This document shows positions 24,773 through 34,743 of a DNA stretch of 64,000 nucleotides, piece by piece. Source of the DNA: Lachnospiraceae bacterium MD308 (GTDB lineage Bacteria; Bacillota; Clostridia; Lachnospirales; Lachnospiraceae). The position numbers and the translations under genes are program-made. Under the pieces are notes generated by a model, which was not told the origin of the DNA, made no database searches, and saw nothing but the letters and a program-made list of their open reading frames with translations. How positions within the stretch are numbered: position 1 is the stretch's first letter; the number at the start of each line of letters is the position of its first letter. Where the stretch lies: NCBI GenBank assembly GCA_000403475.2, contig KE159795.1:1981534-2045533 (forward strand). Reading direction: 5' to 3'.

Positions 24773-25999
24773 TGCTGCAAATCGCGCTATAATTCGCAGT
24801 ATCAATTCTACACACCGATCCATCTGCTGTATATTCGCAAATTCATTCACTGCATGATGATTATACGATCCTGTTCCCAAATTTGGACAACGAAGCCCTT
24901 TTTCCGTAAGCGCCACACCGTCTGTTCCGCCACGCATCGGCGGAATAACAGGTTCTACGCCGCAATTTCTAATTTCCTCCACTGCAAAGTCGATTAGTTC
25001 CTTTTTTTCCTCTATTTTTTTTGTAATACTCATGCTGCCATCTATAAAAGTGAGATGCACCGCCTTTCTGCCATACTCTTCATTCAACCGCTCTGCAATT
25101 TGTTCTACTCTTTTCTTTGCCCGGTTATATTCTTCCTCTCTATAATAACGAAGCAAATATGACATTTTACATTTTTGCGAATTTCCTTCCATCTGCACTA
25201 AATGATAATATCCGTCAAAGCCTTCCGTATGTTCCGGGCGCTCCCACGCAGGCAGCATGCTATGCAACTGATTTCCAAGCACCAGCGCATTCTCAAGCAC
25301 TCCTTTCCCAGAACAAGGATGAGCGGTAATCCCGTCTATCTCCAGCGTCACGGCACCGCCGCAAAAACTTTGATACTCCACCATACCAAAGGCTTCTCCA
25401 TCAAGAGTATACGCGTATTTAGCGTTGGTTTTTTCGATATCAATGTGCCGCATACTCCCACCGATTTCTTCATCGGGAGTAAAGATAAATGCTACTTCAC
25501 CATGAGAAAATTCCGGATGCTCAATCATATAGGAAAGCGCCGTCATAATCTCCGCAAGTCCCGCCTTGTCATCTGCGCCAAGCAACGTTTTTCCATTGGT
25601 CACAATCAAATCGTCCCCGATTGAATCTTTCAGTCCACTGCAATTTTCCGGCTCCAAAACTACACCTTCACATAACATAATCAACCCGCCATCATATTTT
25701 TCAATGATTCTTGCCGTATTTTCGGGACCTGGAAAAGTAGTTGCCGTATCCATGTGGGCAACAAAACCAATGGTGTCACATTGTTGTTCTTCCGAAAGAT
25801 TTGATGGGATGCTTCCATAAATAAATCCTTTTTCATCTAACTCTACATTTTTAATCCCCAGCTCTGCCAGTTCCTCCATTAATGCATTTGCCAAATCCCA
25901 CTGTCCGGAGGACGAAGGCACAACACCGTCTTCCCCCTTCTTTGCATCCGCCTGAGTATTAAATGTAATGTACTTCAATAGCCTTTCATATGCTCTCAT
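24767..25999 (-). CDS. pepT: Peptidase T (M20B tripeptide aminopeptidase)
   Basis: 410 aa, standard length. Zinc-site motifs: GFVAHMDTATTFPG (His, Asp), LLGADDKAGLAEIM (bridging Asp), FTPDEEIGGSM (catalytic Glu pair), GGTDGVALTEKG and YNHHAVNEFANIQ (metal His). Removes N-terminal residues from tripeptides in the cytoplasm. Overlaps the upstream transporter by 14 nt, so it is the last gene of a transporter-peptidase operon. Confidence 0.95.
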   Translation of the reverse strand: MRAYERLLKYITFNTQADAKKGEDGVVPSSSGQWDLANALMEELAELGIKNVELDEKGFIYGSIPSNLSEEQQCDTIGFVAHMDTATTFPGPENTARIIEKYDGGLIMLCEGVVLEPENCSGLKDSIGDDLIVTNGKTLLGADDKAGLAEIMTALSYMIEHPEFSHGEVAFIFTPDEEIGGSMRHIDIEKTNAKYAYTLDGEAFGMVEYQSFCGGAVTLEIDGITAHPCSGKGVLENALVLGNQLHSMLPAWERPEHTEGFDGYYHLVQMEGNSQKCKMSYLLRYYREEEYNRAKKRVEQIAERLNEEYGRKAVHLTFIDGSMSITKKIEEKKELIDFAVEEIRNCGVEPVIPPMRGGTDGVALTEKGLRCPNLGTGSYNHHAVNEFANIQQMDRCVELILRIIARFAAL

Positions 26000-27362
26000 G
26001 TTTTATCTCCTCTAATTCTTTTTTCATTTCAGGAAGTTTTTTCTCATTCTTATATACGGGAATCGCCAGCAGCAACACAAGCAAAAATGCCCCTGCCGGA
26101 AGTGCAGTATTAAGTAGAAAAAGTAAGTTTAATACAGACTGTGGCTGGACTGCTGCACCTTCCGTATAAGGAACCAACAATAAAAACCATCCAACGGCTG
26201 CACTGCCCACTGCCATACCTATTTTTGTCGCTAATGTAAATCCGCTCATTAAAACTGCATCGCACTTTACTCCATACTTCCACTCTCCATACAGTTTTGC
26301 ATCGAAGAGATTTAAAAGTACTGTTCCTGCAACAAGAGATGACCCTATACCGGAAAGAATCCACCCAGCATAGAGCACTCCCATACAACTGTCATGAAGG
26401 ATTAGACGCAGCACATCCCCCGATATAGACAGACAGCAGCCCAGCAAGGTAGTACCGGCATTTCCCAGCCTTTTCGTATAGAGATGCAAACTGCAGAATA
26501 TTAGAAAACTACAGATCATTGCTATAAGCGAATAGGTAGATAACAGTCCCGTGTCTTTGAAATTATATTGGAAATAGAATACCATTGCCGTGGATTCTAA
26601 TGTTGACGCAATCATATCAAACAAGTAATAGAGTCCGATACAAAGCCACACCTTATTCGCAAGCAATCCTCTCACAGTTTCTTTCAGACTTACTCCTGAC
26701 GCTTTTTTACTCTCCCCACTGACCAAACTATTTTCTACAATTTCGTAGCCTTTTGTTCCAAAATAAGTTACCATATAAGACGCCGCGTAGACCATGCCAT
26801 AGAAAAGTCCTACAAACAAGAATCCTTTTCGCAGATTACTATTTCCAGAAAAAGCTGCAACAGGAAAAGTCCAGGAAACCACTACATAATTTCCAATCAG
26901 GCTTACAATTCCGCTCAACTGATTCAAATGAGATCTTTGCTGTTCATCCTGTGACATTCTTCCCATCAGGGTATTCATTGGAATTTGTATAAAACTGCTT
27001 ATAGTCGCTAATATACTGTAAGTTATTATGATATAAGCAATCTGCAAAACCGCTCCCTCAAAAGGAACAAAGAAACACAGAAAAATACACACTCCTGTCG
27101 GAATCGCAAAGTATTTCAAATACGCTCTGCATTTCCCCTCTTTGCTTTTATTTCGATCTACCAGTGCTCCAATCAACGGATCATTAATAATATCAAATAA
27201 TTTACAGAAAAAAATAATACTGGCTGCAATGCCGGAATGAATTCCTAAAATCTCCGTGTAAAAATACAGAAGAAATGTAGATGCGGCAAGTCCCTGCACC
27301 ACTTTCCCCATAGAACCAACGCTATAGCACAGCTTTACTTTTAACGGCAGTCTTTTTTCCAT
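25986..27362 (-). CDS. GPH-family MFS transporter (first of two paralogues)
   Basis: 458 aa with 12 hydrophobic segments; LCYSVGSMGKVVQGL, DIINDPLIGALVDRNKSKEGK and ATKIGMAVGSAAVGWFLL are GPH-type sequence. GAGGAG sits before the ATG. It is translationally coupled to pepT (14-nt overlap) and lies 67 nt after a paralogue. GPH carriers usually move glycosides, but the setting among four peptidase-type genes suggests a peptide-related or other substrate; this is inference. Confidence 0.9.
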   Translation of the reverse strand: MEKRLPLKVKLCYSVGSMGKVVQGLAASTFLLYFYTEILGIHSGIAASIIFFCKLFDIINDPLIGALVDRNKSKEGKCRAYLKYFAIPTGVCIFLCFFVPFEGAVLQIAYIIITYSILATISSFIQIPMNTLMGRMSQDEQQRSHLNQLSGIVSLIGNYVVVSWTFPVAAFSGNSNLRKGFLFVGLFYGMVYAASYMVTYFGTKGYEIVENSLVSGESKKASGVSLKETVRGLLANKVWLCIGLYYLFDMIASTLESTAMVFYFQYNFKDTGLLSTYSLIAMICSFLIFCSLHLYTKRLGNAGTTLLGCCLSISGDVLRLILHDSCMGVLYAGWILSGIGSSLVAGTVLLNLFDAKLYGEWKYGVKCDAVLMSGFTLATKIGMAVGSAAVGWFLLLVPYTEGAAVQPQSVLNLLFLLNTALPAGAFLLVLLLAIPVYKNEKKLPEMKKELEEIKHESI

Positions 27363-27429
27363 AAGCTACTTCTCCTCATCTGCAAAGCAGAGACAGGTTG
27401 TTTCTCTGTCTCTGCACCGTTTCTAACTT

Positions 27430-28821
27430 TCAGGCTTTCTGCTCCCCTTTTCTTTCTTCCAGTTCTTCCTGCCATTTCGGAAGCTGCTTTTCAAATTTCG
27501 TCAGAATCACCGCGCAAACAACAGACAGTACAAAGCCCACACATGGAATAATTATACTTTCATACAGAAAAAGATTCAGTACATTCTGTGGCTGCTTTGC
27601 CGCAGTCTGATCGAACTCCGGAACCAGCTCCATCAGATAACCCGCTGCCGATCTGCCCAGCGCCAGACCAACTGTATTTCCAAGGCTGTAAGCAGCCATT
27701 AAAATACCTTCTGCATTTACTCCAAATTTCCATTCTCCATAAACTTTTGAATCGAACACGCACTGAATAGAACTGCATGCAAGCAATCCTGCGCCAAAGA
27801 GTATTACAAGCAGGCATGCGATATAACCAGGTAAATAAGCATCCTTCAGAATAAATCTGGCAATATAACCCGCTGCCGCAATGCATCCTCCGATTGCGCA
27901 AGTGCCGGAGTTTCCAAATCTTTTTACAAAGAATCCCACAACAAAGTATGCGCTGAAAGAGCCAATCACTGATACCGTTGAATAGATAGAGAATAGCGCC
28001 ATGTTATTTAAATTATACAGGAAATAATACGGCATTGCTGTTGCCTCTACCATACAGCCGACTAAGTCAAAGAGATACATTGCGACTGCAAGCAGGCACA
28101 TTTTATTGGTAACTACGCCTTTTAATATTTCAGATATCGAAGGTTTTGCTTCGATATTTCCCGCTTCAAAAAACTCTTCTTCCGGTTCATACCCCTTTGT
28201 TCCAATCCATGCAACCAAATACAGCATCAGGAAAATTGCCGCATAGATAATAGAAATGATGATAAATCCTTTCTTTACACCCACAGGATCTGCACCAAAT
28301 TTTTCAATAAATGGCATTGTAACAGCCACGGAAATCAGACTGCCTGCCGTCGACATCATTGTATAGATCTGATTCAAATGCGATCTCTGTACTCTATCAC
28401 TTGTAACTCTTCCCATCAATGTAGTTGCCGGCAGTTGCACCATAACCCAAACGCTAACTCGCAGACAATAGGAAATCAGTACCCACGCTGCCTTTCCGCC
28501 CGTTGAAAGCTCTGGAATCAAAAAACTAAGCACAAGCAGAACTGCTGCCGGGACAATAAACTTAATAATAAAATTCCTGCATTTTCCACCCTTTTTTGAT
28601 CCGCTTTTATCAATAATGGCTCCACCTATAGCTGTTGCCAACCATCCCCAGGCACTTCCTATTAAAGTCAGATTTCCGGCAAGCAGGCCGCTTAATCCAA
28701 GACCATTGGTGTAAAAAAATACTAAATAAGTACTTGTCATGACGCTGGTCAGCATATTTGCTGCCCCAACACATCCATAACTAATTTTTGTTAAAAATGG
28801 TAATTTCTTTACTGTATCCAT
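27430..28821 (-). CDS. GPH-family MFS transporter (second of two paralogues)
   Basis: 463 aa from ATG 28821, which has AAGGAG 7 nt upstream; the frame runs back to 28854 without one. FLTKISYGCVGAANMLTS, GWLATAIGGAIIDKSGSKKGGK and SLGNTVGLALGRSAAGYLM align with the neighbouring transporter, so the pair arose by duplication and then diverged. 12 membrane segments. Lies 62 nt downstream of the M16 peptidase on the same strand. Confidence 0.9.
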   Translation of the reverse strand: MDTVKKLPFLTKISYGCVGAANMLTSVMTSTYLVFFYTNGLGLSGLLAGNLTLIGSAWGWLATAIGGAIIDKSGSKKGGKCRNFIIKFIVPAAVLLVLSFLIPELSTGGKAAWVLISYCLRVSVWVMVQLPATTLMGRVTSDRVQRSHLNQIYTMMSTAGSLISVAVTMPFIEKFGADPVGVKKGFIIISIIYAAIFLMLYLVAWIGTKGYEPEEEFFEAGNIEAKPSISEILKGVVTNKMCLLAVAMYLFDLVGCMVEATAMPYYFLYNLNNMALFSIYSTVSVIGSFSAYFVVGFFVKRFGNSGTCAIGGCIAAAGYIARFILKDAYLPGYIACLLVILFGAGLLACSSIQCVFDSKVYGEWKFGVNAEGILMAAYSLGNTVGLALGRSAAGYLMELVPEFDQTAAKQPQNVLNLFLYESIIIPCVGFVLSVVCAVILTKFEKQLPKWQEELEERKGEQKA

Positions 28822-28883
28822 TCCTCTTCTCCTTATTTTCTTGACAAAATACACAAAATATTCAGTTTCTAGTCTCAGAAATA

Positions 28884-31703
28884 TTAAAGTTTCAACAACA
28901 ATTCCCTTTCCTGAATTTCATCAAAACAATCCTGATTTTCTTTCACCATCTCCTGGGAGACTGCGCCTGCATATGCTGCTGTCTCCAACGCTGTATCAAT
29001 CTGTCGAAATAGTCGTTGCAGGTCTTCACAAGTAATATGCAAAAGTGTTTGCCAAACCTGTTGCTGTTTCTCCGGTGTATAACCTCGAAAATAGTTTCCA
29101 AGGCTGCTGCTGTAATCCGAAACACCCTTCCATCCAGTTACACTGATAGATGTCGTTGTTGTAAATTTAGATGCTGCCTGAATGATTGAAGAGACTCGTT
29201 GTTCTTCATTAATTTGCATAAGATGTTTTGCAACATTACGCATTTCTTCAAGAGACGACCTGAGATTCGGATCACGGTTGGAAAGTATCACGATATCCTG
29301 ACCATAGGTTGCCACACATTTTACAGAATACGCACCTCCCAAATCACGAAGCCTCAAACCAGCCATATTCTGCAAAAGCGGCATACCTGCAACCGCAATA
29401 GTGCTCAAAGATTCGTCTATAGGAAATCCCATTGCCAAATACTGCATATCCCCGTTAATTCTAAAAGCCGTATTCTTTTTCCGAAGGTTTCTTCCACAGT
29501 AGGAAAAACTGCCAATAGATGATTTCCACGGAATCAACTCCATCACCTTTTTCAAGTTGGAGACAGAACACGATAGACTGACTGTAAGCCTGTTTTCAAC
29601 AAAAATTTTTTTCCACAGACGCGCCAATTTCTGCACATCCAACGTCTGGTTCTGCATATACAAAAAGAATTCCGGTTCTGTACAGCAGGAAAGCAGCGCC
29701 TCTCCCGGAAGATAATTCCCTCTGAGTTTGTGAATGGGGTCTGGAATTGCCGTAGTAACAGAAGCGAGATAACCTTCTATGAGATTGTTGATTGCATCTC
29801 TGTTTTCAAAGGAAACATCATAGATCATTTCACTCAGCAGTTTAACCGTTTCAGAAAAAGTTTCCTCCAGACACTCCAGACTAATCTCCAGCTTCAGAGA
29901 ATCACCTTCCTGGCTATGATAATTCTGACAGCATACGGACAGATGGTTCATGTTCTTCGCACTCTTGGTTTTCAGAGATGCCACAGTATCTTTGGATGTT
30001 CCAAGTTTACCAAAAAGAATCGGAACCGACCCAATATCACAAATCTCTTCTTCAGACACATCACTGATGTCAAAATGCAGCGTCATCCCAATTAAATTGC
30101 TGTCTGATACATGATGGAGAAGCATACCATATTCAAAAGGTACTTCTCGCACATATTGTACAGGCCCAACCTGCGGAAAATCAGAGACTACAGAAACAGG
30201 GACTCTCGCAAGAGCTTCCGGGCTGTCATCTGCTTTCTGATACCTGTGCAGATTCTCTATTTGCGTTAAATGCCTTGTAAATTCCTCCTCGGAAAGACTG
30301 TCTTTATATGCACGTAATTTCTTTGCTTCTGCTGTTTTGCGCTTTTCTGAAAGTCCCGGCTCTGCCTGCATAACAAATTGAGAGTAAAGAGGATTTTCTA
30401 TTGTCATCGTCCGAAGCGCCTTTGTAAAAAAATTACTATCTGCTTTGTCATGTATACGCCGATAAGCCTCTTTAAATTCAAGACGGTACCATGGTTCAAA
30501 ACCATGAACCCAGGAAATAACTGCCTTAATTCCAATATCAATTCCTGCAGGAACAAAAGAAATCCTATCGTAATAGCTGAACTCTGACGCTGAAAGTGCA
30601 GCATCAATCAAATCCTGCTCTATTCCATCAGACAAAATTTGCTTAATCTCATCAAATATACTTATTTTGATTTCCTCAAGGTTTTTCTCCTCATTATCCC
30701 TCACAACGATATTGAGCATCGGCCAATGAGAATCTCTTTGGCACTGCACGCTGAGGGCAAGATTCGGAAACTTTTCCACAAAATGTATCTGTAAAATGCG
30801 TGCCAATACATCTGCTGCAACCAAACTGTCTTTATCATCCTCAATAATAAAATTCATTCCCAAAATATCCAGAGCTTTTCCTTCACTTCCACATGGTACG
30901 TCATATTTTTCTTTATAAGTTTTTCCCGAAAATGGAGTTGGTTCGCCAGTAATGCCACATGGCACTATATCCGATTCTGCTTTTAACAAATACCTATCTA
31001 ACACTTCCAAAATCGTATGTAAATCTGTCTTCCCGTATACAAAACCCAGACAATTATTTGCAGCAAAGAGTTTCTTTGCCGTTGTCAGAAAGTGCTCATA
31101 AGAAAGCTCAGGGATACAGGCAGGATCACCACCTACATCAAACGTAAGATTGCTTCCTTCGCAGGCAGAGCGCACCTGTACTTGTCCCAGAAGAAAATCA
31201 GGAATCTGATAAGAGCTCCGCATCTCACTGTAGACAACCCCAGCGTAATACAGCTCGTCCTTTTCTTGATCGTATTCATAATGCCATCCTTCCTGCAAAA
31301 ACGGTTCGATATGTTTTGCCGCAAGAGGATTCCATACACCATCCGCATAAAGCTTGACCAGTTCCTGAAACGCTTTTTCATTATTGGAAGAAACAGGAAT
31401 AAAGTACGAATCACGCATGGTAAAGGCGCTGTTAAAAGAATTAATTAAGCCATCCCCGCCCCAGTTTTTAACACCGTACCCACAAGACCCACATAAAATA
31501 CAGTGTTCAATGATATGTGCAACGCCTGTATGATCCTCTGGCGAAAGGCGAAATGCCAAACCGAAGGTCTTTTCCTCAGATGGTGCATCAAGATAAAGCA
31601 GTTGTGCCCCGCTTAAATGGCGAAACAAAATTGCCTCACACTGCAAATCCTCTACATAATGGCAAGAAACCCGTTCATAATTTTCGTGAATTTGCTTAAA
31701 CAT
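28884..31703 (-). CDS. M16C insulinase-family peptidase (presequence-protease-like)
   Basis: 939 aa from ATG 31703 (AAGGAG 7 nt upstream; ATG 31724 lacks one). The inverted zinc motif HIIEH with GVAHIIEHCILCGS starts near residue 63; ELVKLYADGVWNP and EGWHYEYDQ contain the downstream acidic zinc ligand region. Length and the C-terminal half fit the PreP/M16C single-chain enzymes that form a closed chamber for unfolded peptides of about 10-65 residues. No signal peptide, so cytoplasmic. Probably degrades imported or internal oligopeptides before PepT and the M19 dipeptidase. Confidence 0.93.
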   Translation of the reverse strand: MFKQIHENYERVSCHYVEDLQCEAILFRHLSGAQLLYLDAPSEEKTFGLAFRLSPEDHTGVAHIIEHCILCGSCGYGVKNWGGDGLINSFNSAFTMRDSYFIPVSSNNEKAFQELVKLYADGVWNPLAAKHIEPFLQEGWHYEYDQEKDELYYAGVVYSEMRSSYQIPDFLLGQVQVRSACEGSNLTFDVGGDPACIPELSYEHFLTTAKKLFAANNCLGFVYGKTDLHTILEVLDRYLLKAESDIVPCGITGEPTPFSGKTYKEKYDVPCGSEGKALDILGMNFIIEDDKDSLVAADVLARILQIHFVEKFPNLALSVQCQRDSHWPMLNIVVRDNEEKNLEEIKISIFDEIKQILSDGIEQDLIDAALSASEFSYYDRISFVPAGIDIGIKAVISWVHGFEPWYRLEFKEAYRRIHDKADSNFFTKALRTMTIENPLYSQFVMQAEPGLSEKRKTAEAKKLRAYKDSLSEEEFTRHLTQIENLHRYQKADDSPEALARVPVSVVSDFPQVGPVQYVREVPFEYGMLLHHVSDSNLIGMTLHFDISDVSEEEICDIGSVPILFGKLGTSKDTVASLKTKSAKNMNHLSVCCQNYHSQEGDSLKLEISLECLEETFSETVKLLSEMIYDVSFENRDAINNLIEGYLASVTTAIPDPIHKLRGNYLPGEALLSCCTEPEFFLYMQNQTLDVQKLARLWKKIFVENRLTVSLSCSVSNLKKVMELIPWKSSIGSFSYCGRNLRKKNTAFRINGDMQYLAMGFPIDESLSTIAVAGMPLLQNMAGLRLRDLGGAYSVKCVATYGQDIVILSNRDPNLRSSLEEMRNVAKHLMQINEEQRVSSIIQAASKFTTTTSISVTGWKGVSDYSSSLGNYFRGYTPEKQQQVWQTLLHITCEDLQRLFRQIDTALETAAYAGAVSQEMVKENQDCFDEIQERELLLKL

Positions 31704-31803
31704 AAGTTTTCTCCTTGTCTTCATCAGTTTTTCTTAGTAAAATTTAGCATACACTAACAATGCATGCAAATAAGCAGACAACTCCTGACACAGGAATATA
31801 AAA

Positions 31804-31844
31804 GGAAGATTTCCACTGAAATGATACTTTCACAGAAATCTTCC
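31804..31844. terminator. Hairpin between XRE regulator and M16 gene
   Basis: GGAAGATTTC/GAAATCTTCC, 10 bp, extended by CTGAAA/TTTCA pairing. On the minus strand it is followed by CTTTTATA, so it may end the XRE transcript. Confidence 0.6.
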
Positions 31845-31927
31845 GAATATTCTCTCTATACTGTGCCTCTTTTTCTAATATTCAGCACTTTTTCCTTTTT
31901 TGCCTATTGTACTATAACGAAATGATA

Positions 31928-32665
31928 CTATCTGACTAAATCAGACTCATCAACAAATTCCTTTCCTCGAAATACATTGCCTGCTTTCAGAATAGAAAAT
32001 TCTTCTCTTTCTGTAATCAAACTGCTAACCAGCAAATCTGTCTCCGCTAAAGGACGCAGTGAAATAATGACATTAGTTGCTATTGGTGTATTAGAAAGTA
32101 TCTCATAAGACACATACAGACCAAGGGCAAGGCTTCGATTTCCACTGCTGATTCTCGAAAATATCCCAACATGCTCCGATGGCTCTAAGGGGTTGGTTAA
32201 ATAAAAAGACGCATTATACGGCGTGCAATCTAAATGTCCATGGTATACAGACTTACATTTTTCAAAAGCAAAATTACGCTCAAGCCCAAGATAAAGCGTG
32301 GCTGTTAATTGACTATCTCCATTTTCCTCTGCAAAAATTGCAATCAGCCCTCGGTGCAATGTCGTCTTTTTTTTATGTCGTTCCGCCAAATAAAGATACA
32401 GCCTGTCCTCTTGAAAAATCCCAAAACGATGATTACTTTCATTTTTTGAATCAATATCCTGATACATAAGCAGATTGCGCACATCAACAGAAAGTGCCCG
32501 TGAAATTTCATATAAAGTTGCTATGTCAATATTAGATTGTCCCAGCTCATATTTAGAAATAACAGATTTGCTCTTATAAATTCTATCTGCAAGTTCCTCT
32601 ATAGAAAATCCTCTCTTTTTTCGATACATACGAATCTGTTTCCCGACTTCTGCATTAAAAGACAT
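31928..32665 (-). CDS. XRE family transcriptional regulator
   Basis: 245 aa from ATG 32665 (AGGAGG 6 nt upstream; the frame opens at 32704). The N-terminal Cro/C1 helix-turn-helix is VGKQIRMYRKKRGFSIEELADRIYKSKSVISKYELG (residues about 7-41). The remaining 180 residues form a region with no named domain, perhaps ligand sensing. It lies between the M16-transporter-PepT genes and the divergent M19 dipeptidase and is the obvious candidate regulator for both (inference). Confidence 0.88.
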   Translation of the reverse strand: MSFNAEVGKQIRMYRKKRGFSIEELADRIYKSKSVISKYELGQSNIDIATLYEISRALSVDVRNLLMYQDIDSKNESNHRFGIFQEDRLYLYLAERHKKKTTLHRGLIAIFAEENGDSQLTATLYLGLERNFAFEKCKSVYHGHLDCTPYNASFYLTNPLEPSEHVGIFSRISSGNRSLALGLYVSYEILSNTPIATNVIISLRPLAETDLLVSSLITEREEFSILKAGNVFRGKEFVDESDLVR

Positions 32666-32809
32666 ACGCATCCTCCTAATAAAAGAAATTTTGATGAAAA
32701 TCAAATCTTTTTTCTTTACTTATACTCAGTATAGCACAAATTATCATAAAAATCTCTCACCAGTGGAAAAAAGCTGTTTTCGTTAGAAAGCCATGAAACC
32801 TATGACTGT

Positions 32810-32838
32810 TTGCCCTACAAACAACCCTGTGCTAGACT
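32810..32838 (+). promoter_or_regulatory. Promoter of the M19 dipeptidase
   Basis: TTGCCC (32810-32815), 17-nt spacer, TAGACT (32833-32838), 52 nt before the start codon. Confidence 0.6.
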
Positions 32839-32889
32839 AAATTTGCTTCAACTAAAATTTCTACATAAGAATAACAGGAGGGAAAGATT

Positions 32890-33825
32890 TTGAAACTATT
32901 TGATTTACATTGTGATACAATTACTGGACTTGAGACGGTCGGACTGCACTTAGGAAATGACGCGGCAGCAATCTCAATAAGTAAGTTGGAAAATTCAGGA
33001 ATCTCTGCATACGCGCAATGTTTTGCTATATTTTTAGACGATAAGTACAGAGGAAAAGCTGCCATCGAAAAGTGGGATCGTATTTACCAATGGTTTCTTA
33101 AACAACTGGAGCTTTATCCAAATAAAATAGAGCAAGTCCTTACAGGCGCAGATCTTGAAAAAATTACAAAAAAGGGAAAGATTGCCGCCATTTTGACTAC
33201 TGAGAGCGGTGCTGCATTCGCAGGTCAGTTAGAAAGAATTCAGGAACTCAGAGAAAAGGGCTGTCTCCTTACAAGTCTGACGTGGAATGGTGATACAGAA
33301 ATCGGCGGCGGTGTTTATACCCCCAAAATCGGATTAACTCCTTTTGGTAAAGAGGCCGTTGCCGAAATGGAACGAGTTGGCATGATAATTGACGTTTCTC
33401 ATCTCTGCGATAAAGCCGTCGATGATTTTCTGAAAATCCGTCAAAAGCCCTTTCTGGCGAGCCATTCCAACTGCAGAGCTATTTGCAATGCTGCAAGAAA
33501 CCTCACCGACGAATATATTCAGGAAATTGTACATTGCAAAGGTCTCATCGGCATCAATTACCTGATCTACTTTCTTCGCGAAGGTGATCCTGAAAATGCA
33601 GGTATTTCCGACGTAATCCGTCATGTAGAACATCTATTGAATTTAGGGGCAGTAAATACCATTGCCTTGGGTTCTGATTTTGACGGTGCCAAAGTACCTG
33701 CTGCTTTTGATAGTATTGATAAGATGAATACGCTCTATACCGCCTGCCAAAAAGCACTGGGCACTGAAATCACAGAAAAACTTTTTTACCAAAATGCACT
33801 GAAATTTTTCCAGAAAAACTTTTAA
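32890..33825 (+). CDS. M19 family membrane-type dipeptidase
   Basis: 311 aa starting at TTG 32890, which has AGGAGG 8 nt upstream. Zinc ligands: FDLHCDT (HxD), LTTESGAAF (bridging Glu), VSHLCDKAV and ASHSNCRAI (His), with SDFDGA near the C-terminus. The family cleaves dipeptides including D-amino-acid ones; no signal peptide is present. It completes a set of endo-, tri- and dipeptidases in this island and is divergent from the XRE regulator. Confidence 0.92.
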   Translation: MKLFDLHCDTITGLETVGLHLGNDAAAISISKLENSGISAYAQCFAIFLDDKYRGKAAIEKWDRIYQWFLKQLELYPNKIEQVLTGADLEKITKKGKIAAILTTESGAAFAGQLERIQELREKGCLLTSLTWNGDTEIGGGVYTPKIGLTPFGKEAVAEMERVGMIIDVSHLCDKAVDDFLKIRQKPFLASHSNCRAICNAARNLTDEYIQEIVHCKGLIGINYLIYFLREGDPENAGISDVIRHVEHLLNLGAVNTIALGSDFDGAKVPAAFDSIDKMNTLYTACQKALGTEITEKLFYQNALKFFQKNF

Positions 33826-34053
33826 CGCCTACGGAAAAGGAACGAAATGAGAGCGTTTCCTTGTAACAGATTTAGAGTATGCAGCCTACGCTGCCAGGCT
33901 GTCCCTCCAAAGAAATGACCAAAGGAAATTGGTCTACATTCCATTTTGGTCGGCGCGAGTAGATGTCCCTCTGTAGCACTTCAAAATTGTCCGCATAGGC
34001 AATACTTCAGAATGGTTAAATAGATTTAGGTATATAGGTAAAATACAGTCCAT
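33826..34053. other. Intergenic stretch without a recognisable gene
   Basis: A short GGAA/TTCC-type hairpin lies at 33838-33864 and could end the dipeptidase transcript weakly. All frames carry frequent stops. I see no other gene, RNA or repeat. Confidence 0.5.
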
Positions 34054-34092
34054 AAACGCCATAGGCTATTAAATTCCTATGGCGTTTCATAT
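34054..34092 (+). terminator. Strong hairpin, probable terminator
   Basis: AAACGCCATAGG pairs exactly with CCTATGGCGTTT (12 bp, 10-nt loop; 34054-34087), followed by a short T-rich stretch. Confidence 0.65.
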
Positions 34093-34128
34093 TTTGTCAT
34101 ATTTATTTTTATTTAAACTGTTTACTTT

Positions 34129-34560
34129 ATGACAAAACTATACCCAGGAAAAATCATTATACCAAGACCCGTATATACAGAAATTTGCAAACCCACTATT
34201 TCTCATTTGAAAGCACGTGTTGATGCATTGCTTAATCAAAATCTTGTAACCATACAAGAAATAAACATTGATTCAAAAGAATATGAAACATATTATCAAT
34301 TAACTGAAACTCCTAAAGAAAACTACAAAATTATTGGTAATGGTAAAGCTGCATCTATCTCTTTAGCAAAAAATATGGTGAAATTGTAGCAAGTAATAAT
34401 TTATCATCTGAATATCATCTCCAACATACTACGACAGCTGATATTCTTGTGGATGCTTACAACAAAAAAATAATTACTGAATGCCAAGGCAATACAATCT
34501 GGGCCAATATGCTTGCTAAGCGTCGGCGATTAGGAGCACCAGCATTTCCGGAATCTTTGT
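34129..34560 (+). pseudogene. Frameshifted PIN-domain-like toxin gene
   Basis: MTKLYPGKIIIPRPVYTEI begins at 34129 and stops at 34389. One frame over, the sequence continues as YGEIVASNNLSSEYHLQHTT, TADILVDAYNKKII and IWANMLAKRRRLGAP, the C-terminal half of a PIN-like fold (acidic TTADIL motif). The shift is at a six-A run near 34369-34374. The usual N-terminal strand with the first catalytic Asp is also absent. So the gene is both truncated and frameshifted. The second frame stays open to 34766 without recognisable homology. Confidence 0.65.
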
Positions 34561-34743
34561 GTACTCTAATAAGTTTTATGTCGAGCGGTTCATCTGATAT
34601 AGAATGCCTTTTTCATTCGGAATATTTTCATAGGATTTCTGTCACTTCTCCAAAATACTTTTGGAAATATACAAGCTCTTGTTCCTTTGAACACAAGCGC
34701 ATTTCTCTTTATATGGACTTCCTCCTTTTTGATGACCCATATA

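Noticed and set aside
25986-28821. Two transporters as one frameshifted gene
   Set aside because: Each is a full 12-segment protein with its own start and ribosome site; they are paralogues.
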